Shown here: positions 24,729 through 32,894 of the stretch, piece by piece | Layout of the letters: the number at the start of each line of letters is the position of its first letter | Position numbering within the stretch: position 1 is the stretch's first letter | From: a bacterium | Lineage (GTDB): Bacteria > Patescibacteriota > Minisyncoccia > Phycocordibacterales > UBA1006 | NCBI GenBank assembly: GCA_030433255.1 | Contig: JAUIMI010000001.1 | Coordinates: 87,378 to 151,377, forward strand | Direction of reading: 5' to 3' | DNA length: 64,000 bases | Position numbers and translations under genes: made by a program | The notes under the pieces: model-generated | Told to the model about the DNA's origin: nothing | Seen by the model: the letters and a program-made list of their open reading frames with translations, nothing else | Databases searched by the model: none

Positions 24729-25097
24729 ATGATCCAAGTAGGAACAAATGTTAAAATTACAGACAACACCGGTGCAAAAACTGGTCGCGTCTTCAAGATT
24801 CTTGGAGGTTCAAAGCGTCGATACGCTCGCCTTGGGGATATTGTTGTTTTGTCTATTAAAACTTCAGAACCACGAAAGCTTGTTAAGAAAAAAGACGTAG
24901 TTCGTGGGGTAGTAGTACGACAAACAAAAGAATTTCGTCGAAAAGATGGTTCATATATTCGATTTGATGATAACGCTGTTGTTATTATAGATGCGAAAAA
25001 AGAACCACGTGGAGCTCGAATTTTTGGGCCAATTCCACGAGAATTAGCAGAGAGAGGGTATCAAAAAATCATCTCATTAGCACCAGAAGTTATCTAA
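24729..25097 (+). CDS. rplN: 50S ribosomal protein L14
   Basis: 122 residues: [17 protein letters not shown] and [20 protein letters not shown] are standard uL14, at the subunit interface near the factor-binding side. 4 nt before rplX. Confidence 0.96.
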   Translation: MIQVGTNVKITDNTGAKTGRVFKILGGSKRRYARLGDIVVLSIKTSEPRKLVKKKDVVRGVVVRQTKEFRRKDGSYIRFDDNAVVIIDAKKEPRGARIFGPIPRELAERGYQKIISLAPEVI

Positions 25098-25101
25098 GCT
25101 T

Positions 25102-25410
25102 ATGAAAATAAAAACAGGAGACAATGTTATTGTGATTTCAGGATCACGAAAAGACAAAAATAAGCAAGGAGCAGTACTAAAAACTTTTGCTGATACTAAT
25201 ACCGTTGTTGTTGAAGGAGTTAATCTTAAAAAGAAAGTAACTCGTGATCCATCAGGTAAAAAAACAGTTGTTGACGTTGAATTTCCAATCAACGCTTCAA
25301 ATGTTATGGTCTATGACGAAACATCAAAAAAAGGAACACGAGTTGGATACATCTCAAAAGATGGTAAAAAAGTTCGCGTAGCGAAAGCAAGCGGAACTGA
25401 ATTGAAATAG
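25102..25410 (+). CDS. rplX: 50S ribosomal protein L24
   Basis: 102 residues with the KOW motif (KTGDNVIVISGSRKDKNKQG) of uL24, an assembly initiator near the tunnel exit. Follows rplN and precedes rplE by 4 nt each. Confidence 0.94.
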   Translation: MKIKTGDNVIVISGSRKDKNKQGAVLKTFADTNTVVVEGVNLKKKVTRDPSGKKTVVDVEFPINASNVMVYDETSKKGTRVGYISKDGKKVRVAKASGTELK

Positions 25411-25414
25411 TCAT

Positions 25415-25963
25415 ATGAAATCACTTACAGAAAAACAAGCAAAAGTATTTGAATCATTGAAAGATGAACTTGGATTAACAAACGTAATGCAGACGCCAAA
25501 GATTGAGAAAATTGTTCTTAATGTTGGTACTGGTAAACGTCAAAAACAAGATCGTAAAACAAATGAATTCATTGCTGGTCAATTAGCTATTATTGCAGGT
25601 CAAAAACCTGCAGGACGAGCTGCAAAATCATCAATCGCAGGATTTAAAATGCGTGAAGGTGATGTTGTGGGTCAATCAGTAACACTGCGAGGTGAACGTA
25701 TGAAATCATTTTTTGATAAATTGGTAAATATTGCACTTCCTCGAACGAAAGACTTTCGTGGTCTTGATACAAAAGGAATTGATTCTATGGGTAATTTAAC
25801 ACTTGGAATTAAAGAGCACACTATTTTCCCAGAAACAGGAAATGAGGAGCTACAAAATATTTTTGGACTATCTATCACTATTGTAACAACAGCTGGTGAT
25901 AAAAAATCTGCAGAAGCGTACCTACGATTCCTTGGGGTTCCATTTAAAAAGAAAGCCGAATAG
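25415..25963 (+). CDS. rplE: 50S ribosomal protein L5
   Basis: 182 residues: IEKIVLNVGTGK, KSSIAGFKMREGDVVGQSVT, LPRTKDFRGL and LGIKEHTIFPE are uL5 motifs. It binds 5S rRNA. It is the last ribosomal gene before the cluster is interrupted. Confidence 0.95.
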   Translation: MKSLTEKQAKVFESLKDELGLTNVMQTPKIEKIVLNVGTGKRQKQDRKTNEFIAGQLAIIAGQKPAGRAAKSSIAGFKMREGDVVGQSVTLRGERMKSFFDKLVNIALPRTKDFRGLDTKGIDSMGNLTLGIKEHTIFPETGNEELQNIFGLSITIVTTAGDKKSAEAYLRFLGVPFKKKAE

Positions 25964-25990
25964 GCTTTTTTTGTTATACTATATATAGAT

Positions 25991-26797
25991 ATGAATATCA
26001 CAGAAAATATTACAAATATAATAACTCAATACGGGATGAAAGTTCTTTTTGCAATTATCATTCTTATTGTTGGATTATGGCTTATTAAACGCGTTGTTAG
26101 GTTAACAACAACAGTATTAAAAAAACAAAGCATTGAACCAGGATTACAATCATTTATTACAAGTCTTGTATCTATTGGACTCAAGGTTTTGTTGGTTATT
26201 GTTTTGCTAGGGCAATTAGGTATCCAGACAACTTCCTTTGTCGCTATTTTAGGTGCTGCTGGATTAGCAGTTGGATTAGCTCTTCAGGGTTCATTGGCTA
26301 ATTTTGCTGGAGGAGCACTTATTTTATTTTTTAAACCTTTTAAGGTTGGTGATTTAATTGAAGCACAGGGGTTTCTTGGTACAGTCAAACATATTCAAAT
26401 TTTTGTAACTACTATTATTACACCAGAAAATAAAACAGTTATAATTCCAAATGGAGAACTTTCTAATGGAAGCATTACGAACTATACCCTAGAAGGAAAA
26501 CTTCGAGTTGATTTGACTGTTGGTATTTCTTATGATGCTGATATTAAAAAAGCAAAAGATATTGTGTTACAAGTTTTGAAAAAAAATACTCATGTTCTTG
26601 AAACACCGGCTCCAACAGTGAACGTAAGTGAACTCGCAGATAGTTCTGTAAATCTTGCGATTCGACCATGGGTTAAACCAGAACACTATTGGGATGTTTA
26701 TTTTGGTGTTTTAGAAGATATAAAATTAGCTTTTGATGAGCAGGGAATTGGTATCCCATACCCACATCAGGTGGTACATATGTATCAAAAGAATTAA
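25991..26797 (+). CDS. Small-conductance mechanosensitive channel, MscS family
   Basis: 268 residues. Three membrane segments in the first 90 residues, the pore helix pattern AAGLAVGLALQGSLANFAGG, and the cytoplasmic beta domain with IIPNGELSNGSITNYT. It opens on membrane tension to release solutes. It sits between rplE and rpsN, inside the normally continuous spc operon. TATACT precedes the start by 10 nt. Confidence 0.9.
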   Translation: MNITENITNIITQYGMKVLFAIIILIVGLWLIKRVVRLTTTVLKKQSIEPGLQSFITSLVSIGLKVLLVIVLLGQLGIQTTSFVAILGAAGLAVGLALQGSLANFAGGALILFFKPFKVGDLIEAQGFLGTVKHIQIFVTTIITPENKTVIIPNGELSNGSITNYTLEGKLRVDLTVGISYDADIKKAKDIVLQVLKKNTHVLETPAPTVNVSELADSSVNLAIRPWVKPEHYWDVYFGVLEDIKLAFDEQGIGIPYPHQVVHMYQKN

Positions 26798-26831
26798 AAA
26801 ATAACAACCATGTATGGTTGTTATTTTTTTC
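26796..26831. terminator. Bidirectional terminator
   Basis: AAAAAATAACAACCAT/ATGGTTGTTATTTTTT between mscS and the convergent dsbB-like gene. Confidence 0.85.
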
Positions 26832-27360
26832 TAAAGAAATATAAAATTATAATAAATAGAAACAATGTTGCTGAAGCAAGTGGGAAGGTTATATATCCAA
26901 ATTCTAACATGTGCACTTGTGCACACGCTGCATCAGCGCCAGCAATACATTCAGCTTCTGGGATTACCTCGGTAATACCAAGTTGTCCATTAACTTGGTA
27001 TATACCAATAATAAATCCAATAATTGATAACCATAGTGAATACGTCCATGCACGAGTGTCTTTAGTATAAGCTGCAATACTCATAATTAAGGCTTGGGGA
27101 TAAATAAAAATTCTTTGTATCCAGCATAACTTACATGGTTCGATACCATAATAATCAGAAAATATAAGGCTCCCTATAATTGCTAGTAGTGATGTTCCAG
27201 CAACCAACCACATACCATTATGCGATAAGAAATTTTCAACAATATTAATTTTTCTTTTCGTGGCTTTTCGATAGATAAGATAACCAATAAGTAATACTAA
27301 AAAGACGTGGAGTATTAAAATACCAATTCCTAAAATTCGTTCAAATAAGTAAACATTCAT
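26821..27360 (-). CDS. DsbB/BdbC-like disulfide bond formation protein
   Basis: 179 residues, four to five membrane segments. PCKLCWIQRIFIYPQ carries the CxxC redox pair and the conserved Arg of DsbB, and a second loop has the pair in AECIAGADAACAQ. It should reoxidise a secreted thiol oxidase using quinone, but no DsbA partner is in the window. The ATG at 27358-27360 is chosen; an upstream TTG reading adds 12 unsupported residues. Confidence 0.82.
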   Translation of the reverse strand: MNVYLFERILGIGILILHVFLVLLIGYLIYRKATKRKINIVENFLSHNGMWLVAGTSLLAIIGSLIFSDYYGIEPCKLCWIQRIFIYPQALIMSIAAYTKDTRAWTYSLWLSIIGFIIGIYQVNGQLGITEVIPEAECIAGADAACAQVHMLEFGYITFPLASATLFLFIIILYFFRKK

Positions 27361-27657
27361 ATACTCTAGTGTATCTAGAGTTACGCCTTGTTTCAAGTAT
27401 TGATTTTTATATTTTCTATAGTTTTCTTTTAATTAAAATATTTTCGTTGTTTTTAATAAAAACCTTTACTAAACCATAATAATAAGTAGTATATTTATTA
27501 ACTGTATTCGATCCGTGCCTCTCCTTAAGGTTCTTTTAAAAAAGAGTTTTAAGAATATGCGTGCGATATCATTGCAGTGGATGTTATATTTACATTCAAA
27601 ATTTTATTAGAAAAAGAAAACAAGATACTATCTTGTTTCTTAATGCATTTATTTGAT
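27361..27657. other. Gene-free divergent region with leader of the rpsN group
   Basis: No gene seen. It should hold the promoter of the dsbB-like gene (a CTCTAG/CTAGAG stem lies just before its start) and the promoter and leader of the rpsN-secY group, with a stem AAACAAGAT-ACT-ATCTTGTTT about 25 nt before rpsN. The leader is probably more than 100 nt, unlike the leaderless genes elsewhere. Confidence 0.35.
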
Positions 27658-27843
27658 ATGGCAAAACAATCAGTTATTGCACGGTCAGAGAAAAAAGCCA
27701 AATTTTCAACTCGAAAAAAGAATCGATGTTTCAAATGTGGGCGAGGGAAAGGATATATGCGAGATTTCGGTCTATGCCGAATTTGCTTCCGTGAACTTGC
27801 AAACGAAGGAAAGATTCCAGGGGTACGAAAATCATCTTGGTAA
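27658..27843 (+). CDS. rpsN: 30S ribosomal protein S14, zinc type
   Basis: 61 residues: [13 protein letters not shown], two CxxC pairs ([20 protein letters not shown]) and C-terminal [10 protein letters not shown] mark the short zinc-binding uS14. The ATG at 27658 begins the family N terminus. It restarts the ribosomal cluster after the mscS/dsbB interruption. Confidence 0.95.
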   Translation: MAKQSVIARSEKKAKFSTRKKNRCFKCGRGKGYMRDFGLCRICFRELANEGKIPGVRKSSW

Positions 27844-27906
27844 ACTCAAGGACTATTAGCAATACTTAATTAATAAGCATGATATGTATCATGCACAGAA
27901 ACTATT

Positions 27907-28293
27907 ATGGATAAAATTGGAGATATGCTCGTTACAATCAAGAATGGTGGAAATGCTGGAAAAAAATCAGTATCAATTCCATTTTCTGGATACAAAATGA
28001 ATATTGCACGAGCACTGTTTCAAGAAGGATATATTAAATCATATTCTCAAGAAAACACCGCAAAAGGTGATGTCCTTGAAATTGACCTTGTGTATAAGGA
28101 CAATAAACCAAAAATTTCTCAGGTAAAAAGAATTTCTAAACCATCACGACGATTATATACAAACGTGAAAGGAATCAAGCCTGTAAAACAAGGACAAGGT
28201 TCAGTTTTCCTCTCAACACCAAAAGGAATTTTGACAGGGAAACAAGCCAAAAAAGAACAAGTAGGAGGAGAAATTTTATTCGAAATTTCGTAA
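27907..28293 (+). CDS. rpsH: 30S ribosomal protein S8
   Basis: 128 residues: DKIGDMLVTIKNG at the N terminus, RISKPSRRLYTN and the C-terminal GVFLSTPKGILT-like and GGEILFEIS segments are uS8, a primary 16S binder. In other bacteria S8 represses this operon. A stem GCATGATA/TATCATGC lies in the 63-nt spacer before it. Confidence 0.93.
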   Translation: MDKIGDMLVTIKNGGNAGKKSVSIPFSGYKMNIARALFQEGYIKSYSQENTAKGDVLEIDLVYKDNKPKISQVKRISKPSRRLYTNVKGIKPVKQGQGSVFLSTPKGILTGKQAKKEQVGGEILFEIS

Positions 28294-28324
28294 TCATTAC
28301 ATTTATATTAACTAACACACATTT

Positions 28325-28861
28325 ATGTCACGACTTTCAAAACAACCAATCGCTATTCCAGCAGGAGTAGAAGCGACTAAAAACGAAACACTTGTTTCAG
28401 TGAAAGGTCCAAAAGGAGAATTGTCACGAAGTTTCAAAGATGATGTTATCAAACTCACTATTGAGAATGGTACTATCGCTGTAGAGAAACACGTTGATAC
28501 TGTCTTCTCTCGAGCCCTTGTAGGAACATATGCATCACATATTAAAAATATGATTCATGGAGTAACTGAAGGATTCGAAAAGAAACTTATCGTTGAAGGG
28601 GTTGGGTTCCGTTCAGAAGTAAAAGGAAACAATCTCGAAATGGCACTTGGGTTTTCACACCCAGTTATTATGGAAATTCCAGAAGGGATTTCAGTTACTG
28701 CAGAAAAAAATGTGATTACCGTATCAGGAATTGATAAGGAAAGAACAATGCAATTTGCAGCTCAAATTCGAGCGAAAAAGAAACCAGAACCATACAAAGG
28801 GAAAGGTATTCGCTATGAAGGAGAAATTATTCGTCGTAAGCAAGGTAAGAAATCTGCGTAA
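28325..28861 (+). CDS. rplF: 50S ribosomal protein L6
   Basis: 178 residues: MSRLSKQPIAIPAGVE, VKGPKGELSR, GVGFRSEVKGNNLEMALGFS and KKKPEPYKGKGIRYEGE are uL6 motifs. It lies near the factor-binding site. Confidence 0.95.
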   Translation: MSRLSKQPIAIPAGVEATKNETLVSVKGPKGELSRSFKDDVIKLTIENGTIAVEKHVDTVFSRALVGTYASHIKNMIHGVTEGFEKKLIVEGVGFRSEVKGNNLEMALGFSHPVIMEIPEGISVTAEKNVITVSGIDKERTMQFAAQIRAKKKPEPYKGKGIRYEGEIIRRKQGKKSA

Positions 28862-28885
28862 TCGCACGATTCATTAATATAAACT

Positions 28886-29236
28886 ATGAACAATTCAGAG
28901 TATAAAACAATGAAACGAGAACGACGTCATGCACGTGTACGAGCAAAGGTTTCTGGAACTGCTGCACGACCACGTTTGGCCGTTTTTCGATCAAACAAAA
29001 ATATCTACGCACAAATCATTGATGATACAACAGGGACAACCCTTGTTGCTGCAAACGACTTAAAAGAATCAAAAGGTTCAAAAACAGATAGAGCACAAGC
29101 AGTTGGTAAAGCAGTTGCTGAAGCCGCACAATCAAAAAAGATTGAATCAGTTGTATTCGATCGTGGTGGGTATCTTTATGCAGGACGTGTAAAGGCATTA
29201 GCCGAAGCCGCACGGTCTGCTGGACTTAATTTTTAA
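28886..29236 (+). CDS. rplR: 50S ribosomal protein L18
   Basis: 116 residues: [20 protein letters not shown] and the C-terminal [22 protein letters not shown] are uL18, a 5S rRNA binder. An alternative ATG 8 codons in would also give a complete domain. Confidence 0.94.
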   Translation: MNNSEYKTMKRERRHARVRAKVSGTAARPRLAVFRSNKNIYAQIIDDTTGTTLVAANDLKESKGSKTDRAQAVGKAVAEAAQSKKIESVVFDRGGYLYAGRVKALAEAARSAGLNF

Positions 29237-29261
29237 TTATTAAAACTAACGAACATACTAA

Positions 29262-29987
29262 ATGTCAGAAGAAGTAAAAACAGAACAAGTGGTTGCTGAA
29301 AACACAGATACACCAAAAGATGTATCAAAGAAAGAGGCACCAGCAGGAGCAGATACTCAATCGTCTTCTCGTGGATCACGAGGACGAGGTGGAGCTCGCC
29401 GAAGTTTTGGTGGTAAAAAACCATTTCGGAAAGGTTCACGGTTTCGGTCTGAACGACCAAAACCAGAATTTGAACAAAAAATTATCAACATTTCACGCGT
29501 AACACGTGTTGTAAAAGGAGGACGTCGTTTGTCATTCCGAGTTGATATGGTTATTGGAGATAAAAAAGGACGTATTGGATTAGGATCAGGAAAAGCAACT
29601 GATACTTCACTTGCTATTCAAAAGGCCTTTAATATGGCACGAAAGAATCTTATTCAAGTTAAACGTACAAAAACAAATTCGATTCCTTATGCTGTTCATG
29701 CTAAGGTTACTGCATCACGTATTGAAATGATGCCAAACAAAGAACGAGGACTTGTTGCAGGTTCAACCCTACGAACAGTTCTTGAATTAGCAGGTATTAC
29801 AGATGTATCAGCACGTGTTCATTCTCGTTCAAAAAATAAATTGAATAACGCTAAAGCGGCAATTGAAGCTCTAAGAGAATTTTCAGTTCCTATGAAACCT
29901 CTTGAAGCACCTAAGGAAGAAAAAAAAGGTCGATTTAATAAAGGAAAAGATCGTCGAGGAAGTCGGCGACCTTTCAAAGCTAATTAA
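29262..29987 (+). CDS. rpsE: 30S ribosomal protein S5 with long disordered extensions
   Basis: 241 residues. The uS5 core runs from about 70 to 220 (RVTRVVKGGRRLSF, GDKKGRIGLGSGKA, LVAGSTLRTVLELAGI). Before it lies a low-complexity extension of about 65 residues rich in Glu, Ser and Gly-Arg, and a Lys/Arg-rich tail follows. S5 acts in decoding accuracy. rpmD (uL30), normally next, is absent, as is usual in CPR bacteria. Confidence 0.94.
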   Translation: MSEEVKTEQVVAENTDTPKDVSKKEAPAGADTQSSSRGSRGRGGARRSFGGKKPFRKGSRFRSERPKPEFEQKIINISRVTRVVKGGRRLSFRVDMVIGDKKGRIGLGSGKATDTSLAIQKAFNMARKNLIQVKRTKTNSIPYAVHAKVTASRIEMMPNKERGLVAGSTLRTVLELAGITDVSARVHSRSKNKLNNAKAAIEALREFSVPMKPLEAPKEEKKGRFNKGKDRRGSRRPFKAN

Positions 29988-29996
29988 TATAGGCAT

Positions 29997-30437
29997 ATGC
30001 AAATGAATCAATTACAACGAAAGAATCCAAATAAACAATCAAAACGTGTTGGGCGAGGAGGACTTCGTGGAAAAACTTCAGGACGAGGTCACAAAGGTCA
30101 AAAACAACATGGAGGTCATGGTATCCGAGCTGAAATCCGAGACCAAATTAAAAAACTTCCAAAGTTACGAGGGCGAGGGAAAAACTCAAACAAATCTATT
30201 CACGCTGATAATATTGTTATTAATGTAGCAACAATTGAAAAACATTTTGCTGCAGGAGAAACAGTAAATCCTGCAACTTTAAAAGAAAAAGGTTTAGTTG
30301 GTGGTGCACAATCACGAAAGGCTGATGTGAAAATTCTTGGAAATGGTGAACTTACAAAAAAAGTAACTATTGAAGGATGTCTTGTGTCTGCTTCAGCGTC
30401 TGAAAAAATTAGCAAGGCCGGTGGATCTGTAGCATAA
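29997..30437 (+). CDS. rplO: 50S ribosomal protein L15
   Basis: 146 residues: KRVGRGGLRGKTSGRGHKGQ is the Gly/Arg-rich N-terminal part of uL15; the C-terminal domain ends in SKAGGSVA. 9 nt after rpsE and 7 nt before secY. Confidence 0.95.
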   Translation: MQMNQLQRKNPNKQSKRVGRGGLRGKTSGRGHKGQKQHGGHGIRAEIRDQIKKLPKLRGRGKNSNKSIHADNIVINVATIEKHFAAGETVNPATLKEKGLVGGAQSRKADVKILGNGELTKKVTIEGCLVSASASEKISKAGGSVA

Positions 30438-30444
30438 TAGTGCT

Positions 30445-31716
30445 ATGAATACATTTAAACGAAAACTTCATATTCTCTTTAATGACCGTTATTTACGAAA
30501 TAGTATACTCTTTACCTTGGTAATGTTGATTGCTTTTCGTTTTCTTGCGTCTATTCCTGTTCCAGGAGTAAACCCTGGGGTGTTGGCTCAATTTTTAGAA
30601 AACAATCAATTTTTCTCATTCTTGAACCTATTTTCAGGAGGAGGACTTTCTCAGTTGTCTATTGTTGTATTAGGGGTTGGTCCATACATTACTGCTTCAA
30701 TTATTATGCAGCTAATGACTACGGTTTCTCCTAAGTTAAAAACCTTATTCCATGAGGAAGGATCTATTGGACGTAAAAAGTTTAATAACTATTCACGTTT
30801 ACTAACTGTTCCAATCGCTTTAGTGCAAGGAATCGGTATCTTAACACTTTTATCTAATCAAGGAGCTCTTCCAGAACTTTCAACTTTTGGAATGGTAACC
30901 AATGTTTTAGTTGTTGTTGCTGGGGCAATGTTGGTAACATGGCTTGGTGAGCTAATTACGGAGTTTGGGATTGGTAATGGTGTATCACTACTAATTTTTG
31001 CAGGTATTGTTGCATCTGTTCCTAGTGTACTAAGTCAATTAGTACAGGCATATATTCCATCAGAACTTTTTAATTATGTGCTTTATGGAATTGTTGTGCT
31101 TATCGTAATTGTTGCTGTGGTACTTGTTAATGAGGCTGAACGTCGAGTTGCTATTACCTATTCAAAGCAAGTACGCGGAATGTCTACGTACGGAAGTTCA
31201 GATACTTACGTTCCAATGAAGGTAAATCAAGCTGGAGTGATGCCAATTATTTTTGCTCTCTCTATCCTACTATTTCCTCAAATGATTGCTGGATGGTTAG
31301 TTGACTCATCTATTGCATGGCTTGCATCAGCTGCCAATACTGTAAACTATGTATTACAACATAATGTATGGTATCCAGTATTATATTTTGTACTAGTATT
31401 TGGGTTTACTTATTTTTATACAGCTATTACATTTGATCCAGAAGCAATGAGTGAAAATCTTCACAAATCTGGAGCGTTTGTACCGGGTATTCGACCTGGA
31501 GCTTCAACAGAAGAATATTTTGCTAAGGTTGCATCACGGTTAACATTTGTTGGTGCACTCTTCCTTGGTATTATTGCTGTTTTGCCAATCGTGCTTTTGT
31601 CAACAACTGGTAATACCGCTGTTGCTATTGGAGGTACAGGTATATTGATTGTAGTATCAGTAGTACTTGATCTTATTAAAAAAATAGATGCACAGATTGC
31701 AATGCGTCAATATTAA
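30445..31716 (+). CDS. secY: Preprotein translocase subunit SecY
   Basis: 423 residues, ten membrane segments. The plug region (FSFLNLFSGGGLSQLSI), VGPYITASIIMQL, and the cytoplasmic loops (RGMSTYGSSDTYVPMKVNQAG, FVPGIRPGASTEEY) are SecY. It forms the protein-conducting channel with SecE and SecG. Last gene of the cluster; adk, map and infA do not follow. Confidence 0.96.
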   Translation: MNTFKRKLHILFNDRYLRNSILFTLVMLIAFRFLASIPVPGVNPGVLAQFLENNQFFSFLNLFSGGGLSQLSIVVLGVGPYITASIIMQLMTTVSPKLKTLFHEEGSIGRKKFNNYSRLLTVPIALVQGIGILTLLSNQGALPELSTFGMVTNVLVVVAGAMLVTWLGELITEFGIGNGVSLLIFAGIVASVPSVLSQLVQAYIPSELFNYVLYGIVVLIVIVAVVLVNEAERRVAITYSKQVRGMSTYGSSDTYVPMKVNQAGVMPIIFALSILLFPQMIAGWLVDSSIAWLASAANTVNYVLQHNVWYPVLYFVLVFGFTYFYTAITFDPEAMSENLHKSGAFVPGIRPGASTEEYFAKVASRLTFVGALFLGIIAVLPIVLLSTTGNTAVAIGGTGILIVVSVVLDLIKKIDAQIAMRQY

Positions 31717-31779
31717 AAAATACCTTGTAGGTGTTTTTTATTTTTGGCATATTTTCACGGAATAGGTATACTATAGGGT

Positions 31780-32253
31780 ATGAAAAAGGGATTTACACTT
31801 ATTGAATTATTGGTAGTGATAGCTATCATTGGAATTTTAGCAACAGTTGTTCTTGCGTCTTTAGGACAAGCACGAAGGCGAGCTCAATCCGCAAAAACTC
31901 TTGCAGAAATGACACAAATGAAAACTATTGTTGCAGGTGCTCAAATTAATAACAACCAATATTTAGGTCAAATTGTTGGTACCTATGGATTTGTAAATGA
32001 TTGTACAGGAGGTATGACCTCGAGTCTTTGCGCTGATGGTTGGGAAAATGCAATTGATGCAATTGCAGCGGCATACGATTCATCACAAGATCCAGAAGGT
32101 TTTTATGTTGACGCCTGGGGGACACCTTATTTACTAGAAGCAAATGAACAAAGTGGCGTATGTAGTGTGAATACACTTACTTCAGCTGGACCTGATCAAA
32201 GTATTGGAGGAACTGATAATATTACGGTTATTCTTCCATATGCATTATGTTAA
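31780..32253 (+). CDS. Type IV pilin-like / pseudopilin protein
   Basis: 157 residues. MKKGFTLIELLVVIAIIGIL is a class III signal with the prepilin peptidase site between Gly4 and Phe5, and Glu9 (mature Glu5). The globular part has two cysteine pairs (CTGGMTSSLC, and Cys near 142 and 157) and resembles GspG-type proteins. TATACT lies 7 nt before the ATG. It may form the pilus with the PilM-like protein. Confidence 0.85.
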   Translation: MKKGFTLIELLVVIAIIGILATVVLASLGQARRRAQSAKTLAEMTQMKTIVAGAQINNNQYLGQIVGTYGFVNDCTGGMTSSLCADGWENAIDAIAAAYDSSQDPEGFYVDAWGTPYLLEANEQSGVCSVNTLTSAGPDQSIGGTDNITVILPYALC

Positions 32254-32265
32254 TTTAAAATTATT

Positions 32266-32769
32266 ATGGCTTTAAAAAAATCTGAAAAAAAATTATTAAT
32301 AGCACTTGGGGTTGTGATTGTGGTTTCAGGAATTATTTTGTATCGAGTATTCAATCCTCCTGCTCCAGACCCTATTGATTCAACCGGAGAAGAAGAGGTT
32401 ACTCAAGAAACACCGGCACAATCATCATCTACAACATCATCTACACCAACACGATCTTCTTCATCAAGTCCGCGACGTGGTTCAGGAGGAAGTAGTGGTA
32501 GTTCTTCTTCAGGGTCATTACCTGAAGTACAACCAACAGGTGTACTATTGGCTGAATTTGAGGAACATACTTCTTTGGAAAGCTGTTGGGTTGTTATTGA
32601 TGGATCTGTTTATAACATTTCTAATTACATAGAAAACCAGAGAATCCAAACAGATGAGATTAATCAATATTGTGGAACTTTTGGTTTTGAAGTTGGATTT
32701 ATTGATGATGATTTGATGCTTGCGGAAAGAATAAAAGAATCATCGCAGGAATTAGGTCCAATTAAGTAG
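32266..32769 (+). CDS. Membrane-anchored protein with degenerate cytochrome b5-like domain
   Basis: 167 residues: N-terminal anchor (about 9-27), a Ser/Thr/Gly linker (40-90), then a domain with EFEEHTSLESCWVVIDGSVY followed by NISNYI, the start of a cytochrome b5 fold. The heme-ligand motif HPGG expected next is missing (ENQRIQTDEIN follows), so heme binding is unlikely. 12 nt after the pilin gene, so probably cotranscribed. Confidence 0.65.
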   Translation: MALKKSEKKLLIALGVVIVVSGIILYRVFNPPAPDPIDSTGEEEVTQETPAQSSSTTSSTPTRSSSSSPRRGSGGSSGSSSSGSLPEVQPTGVLLAEFEEHTSLESCWVVIDGSVYNISNYIENQRIQTDEINQYCGTFGFEVGFIDDDLMLAERIKESSQELGPIK

Positions 32770-32819
32770 CAATATTTATTGCAAAAACACTAAACTATAG
32801 TAGTATAAACAGTAATAAA

Positions 32820-32845
32820 GAGACCTTTAGGTCTTTTTGTTTTGG
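32820..32845 (+). terminator. Intrinsic terminator
   Basis: AGACC-TTTA-GGTCT stem followed by TTTTTG, before fusA. Confidence 0.75.
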
Positions 32846-32894
32846 TTCAGATTTTGTCTGAAAATTATTAATTTTTTTATTTATTTATATATAC

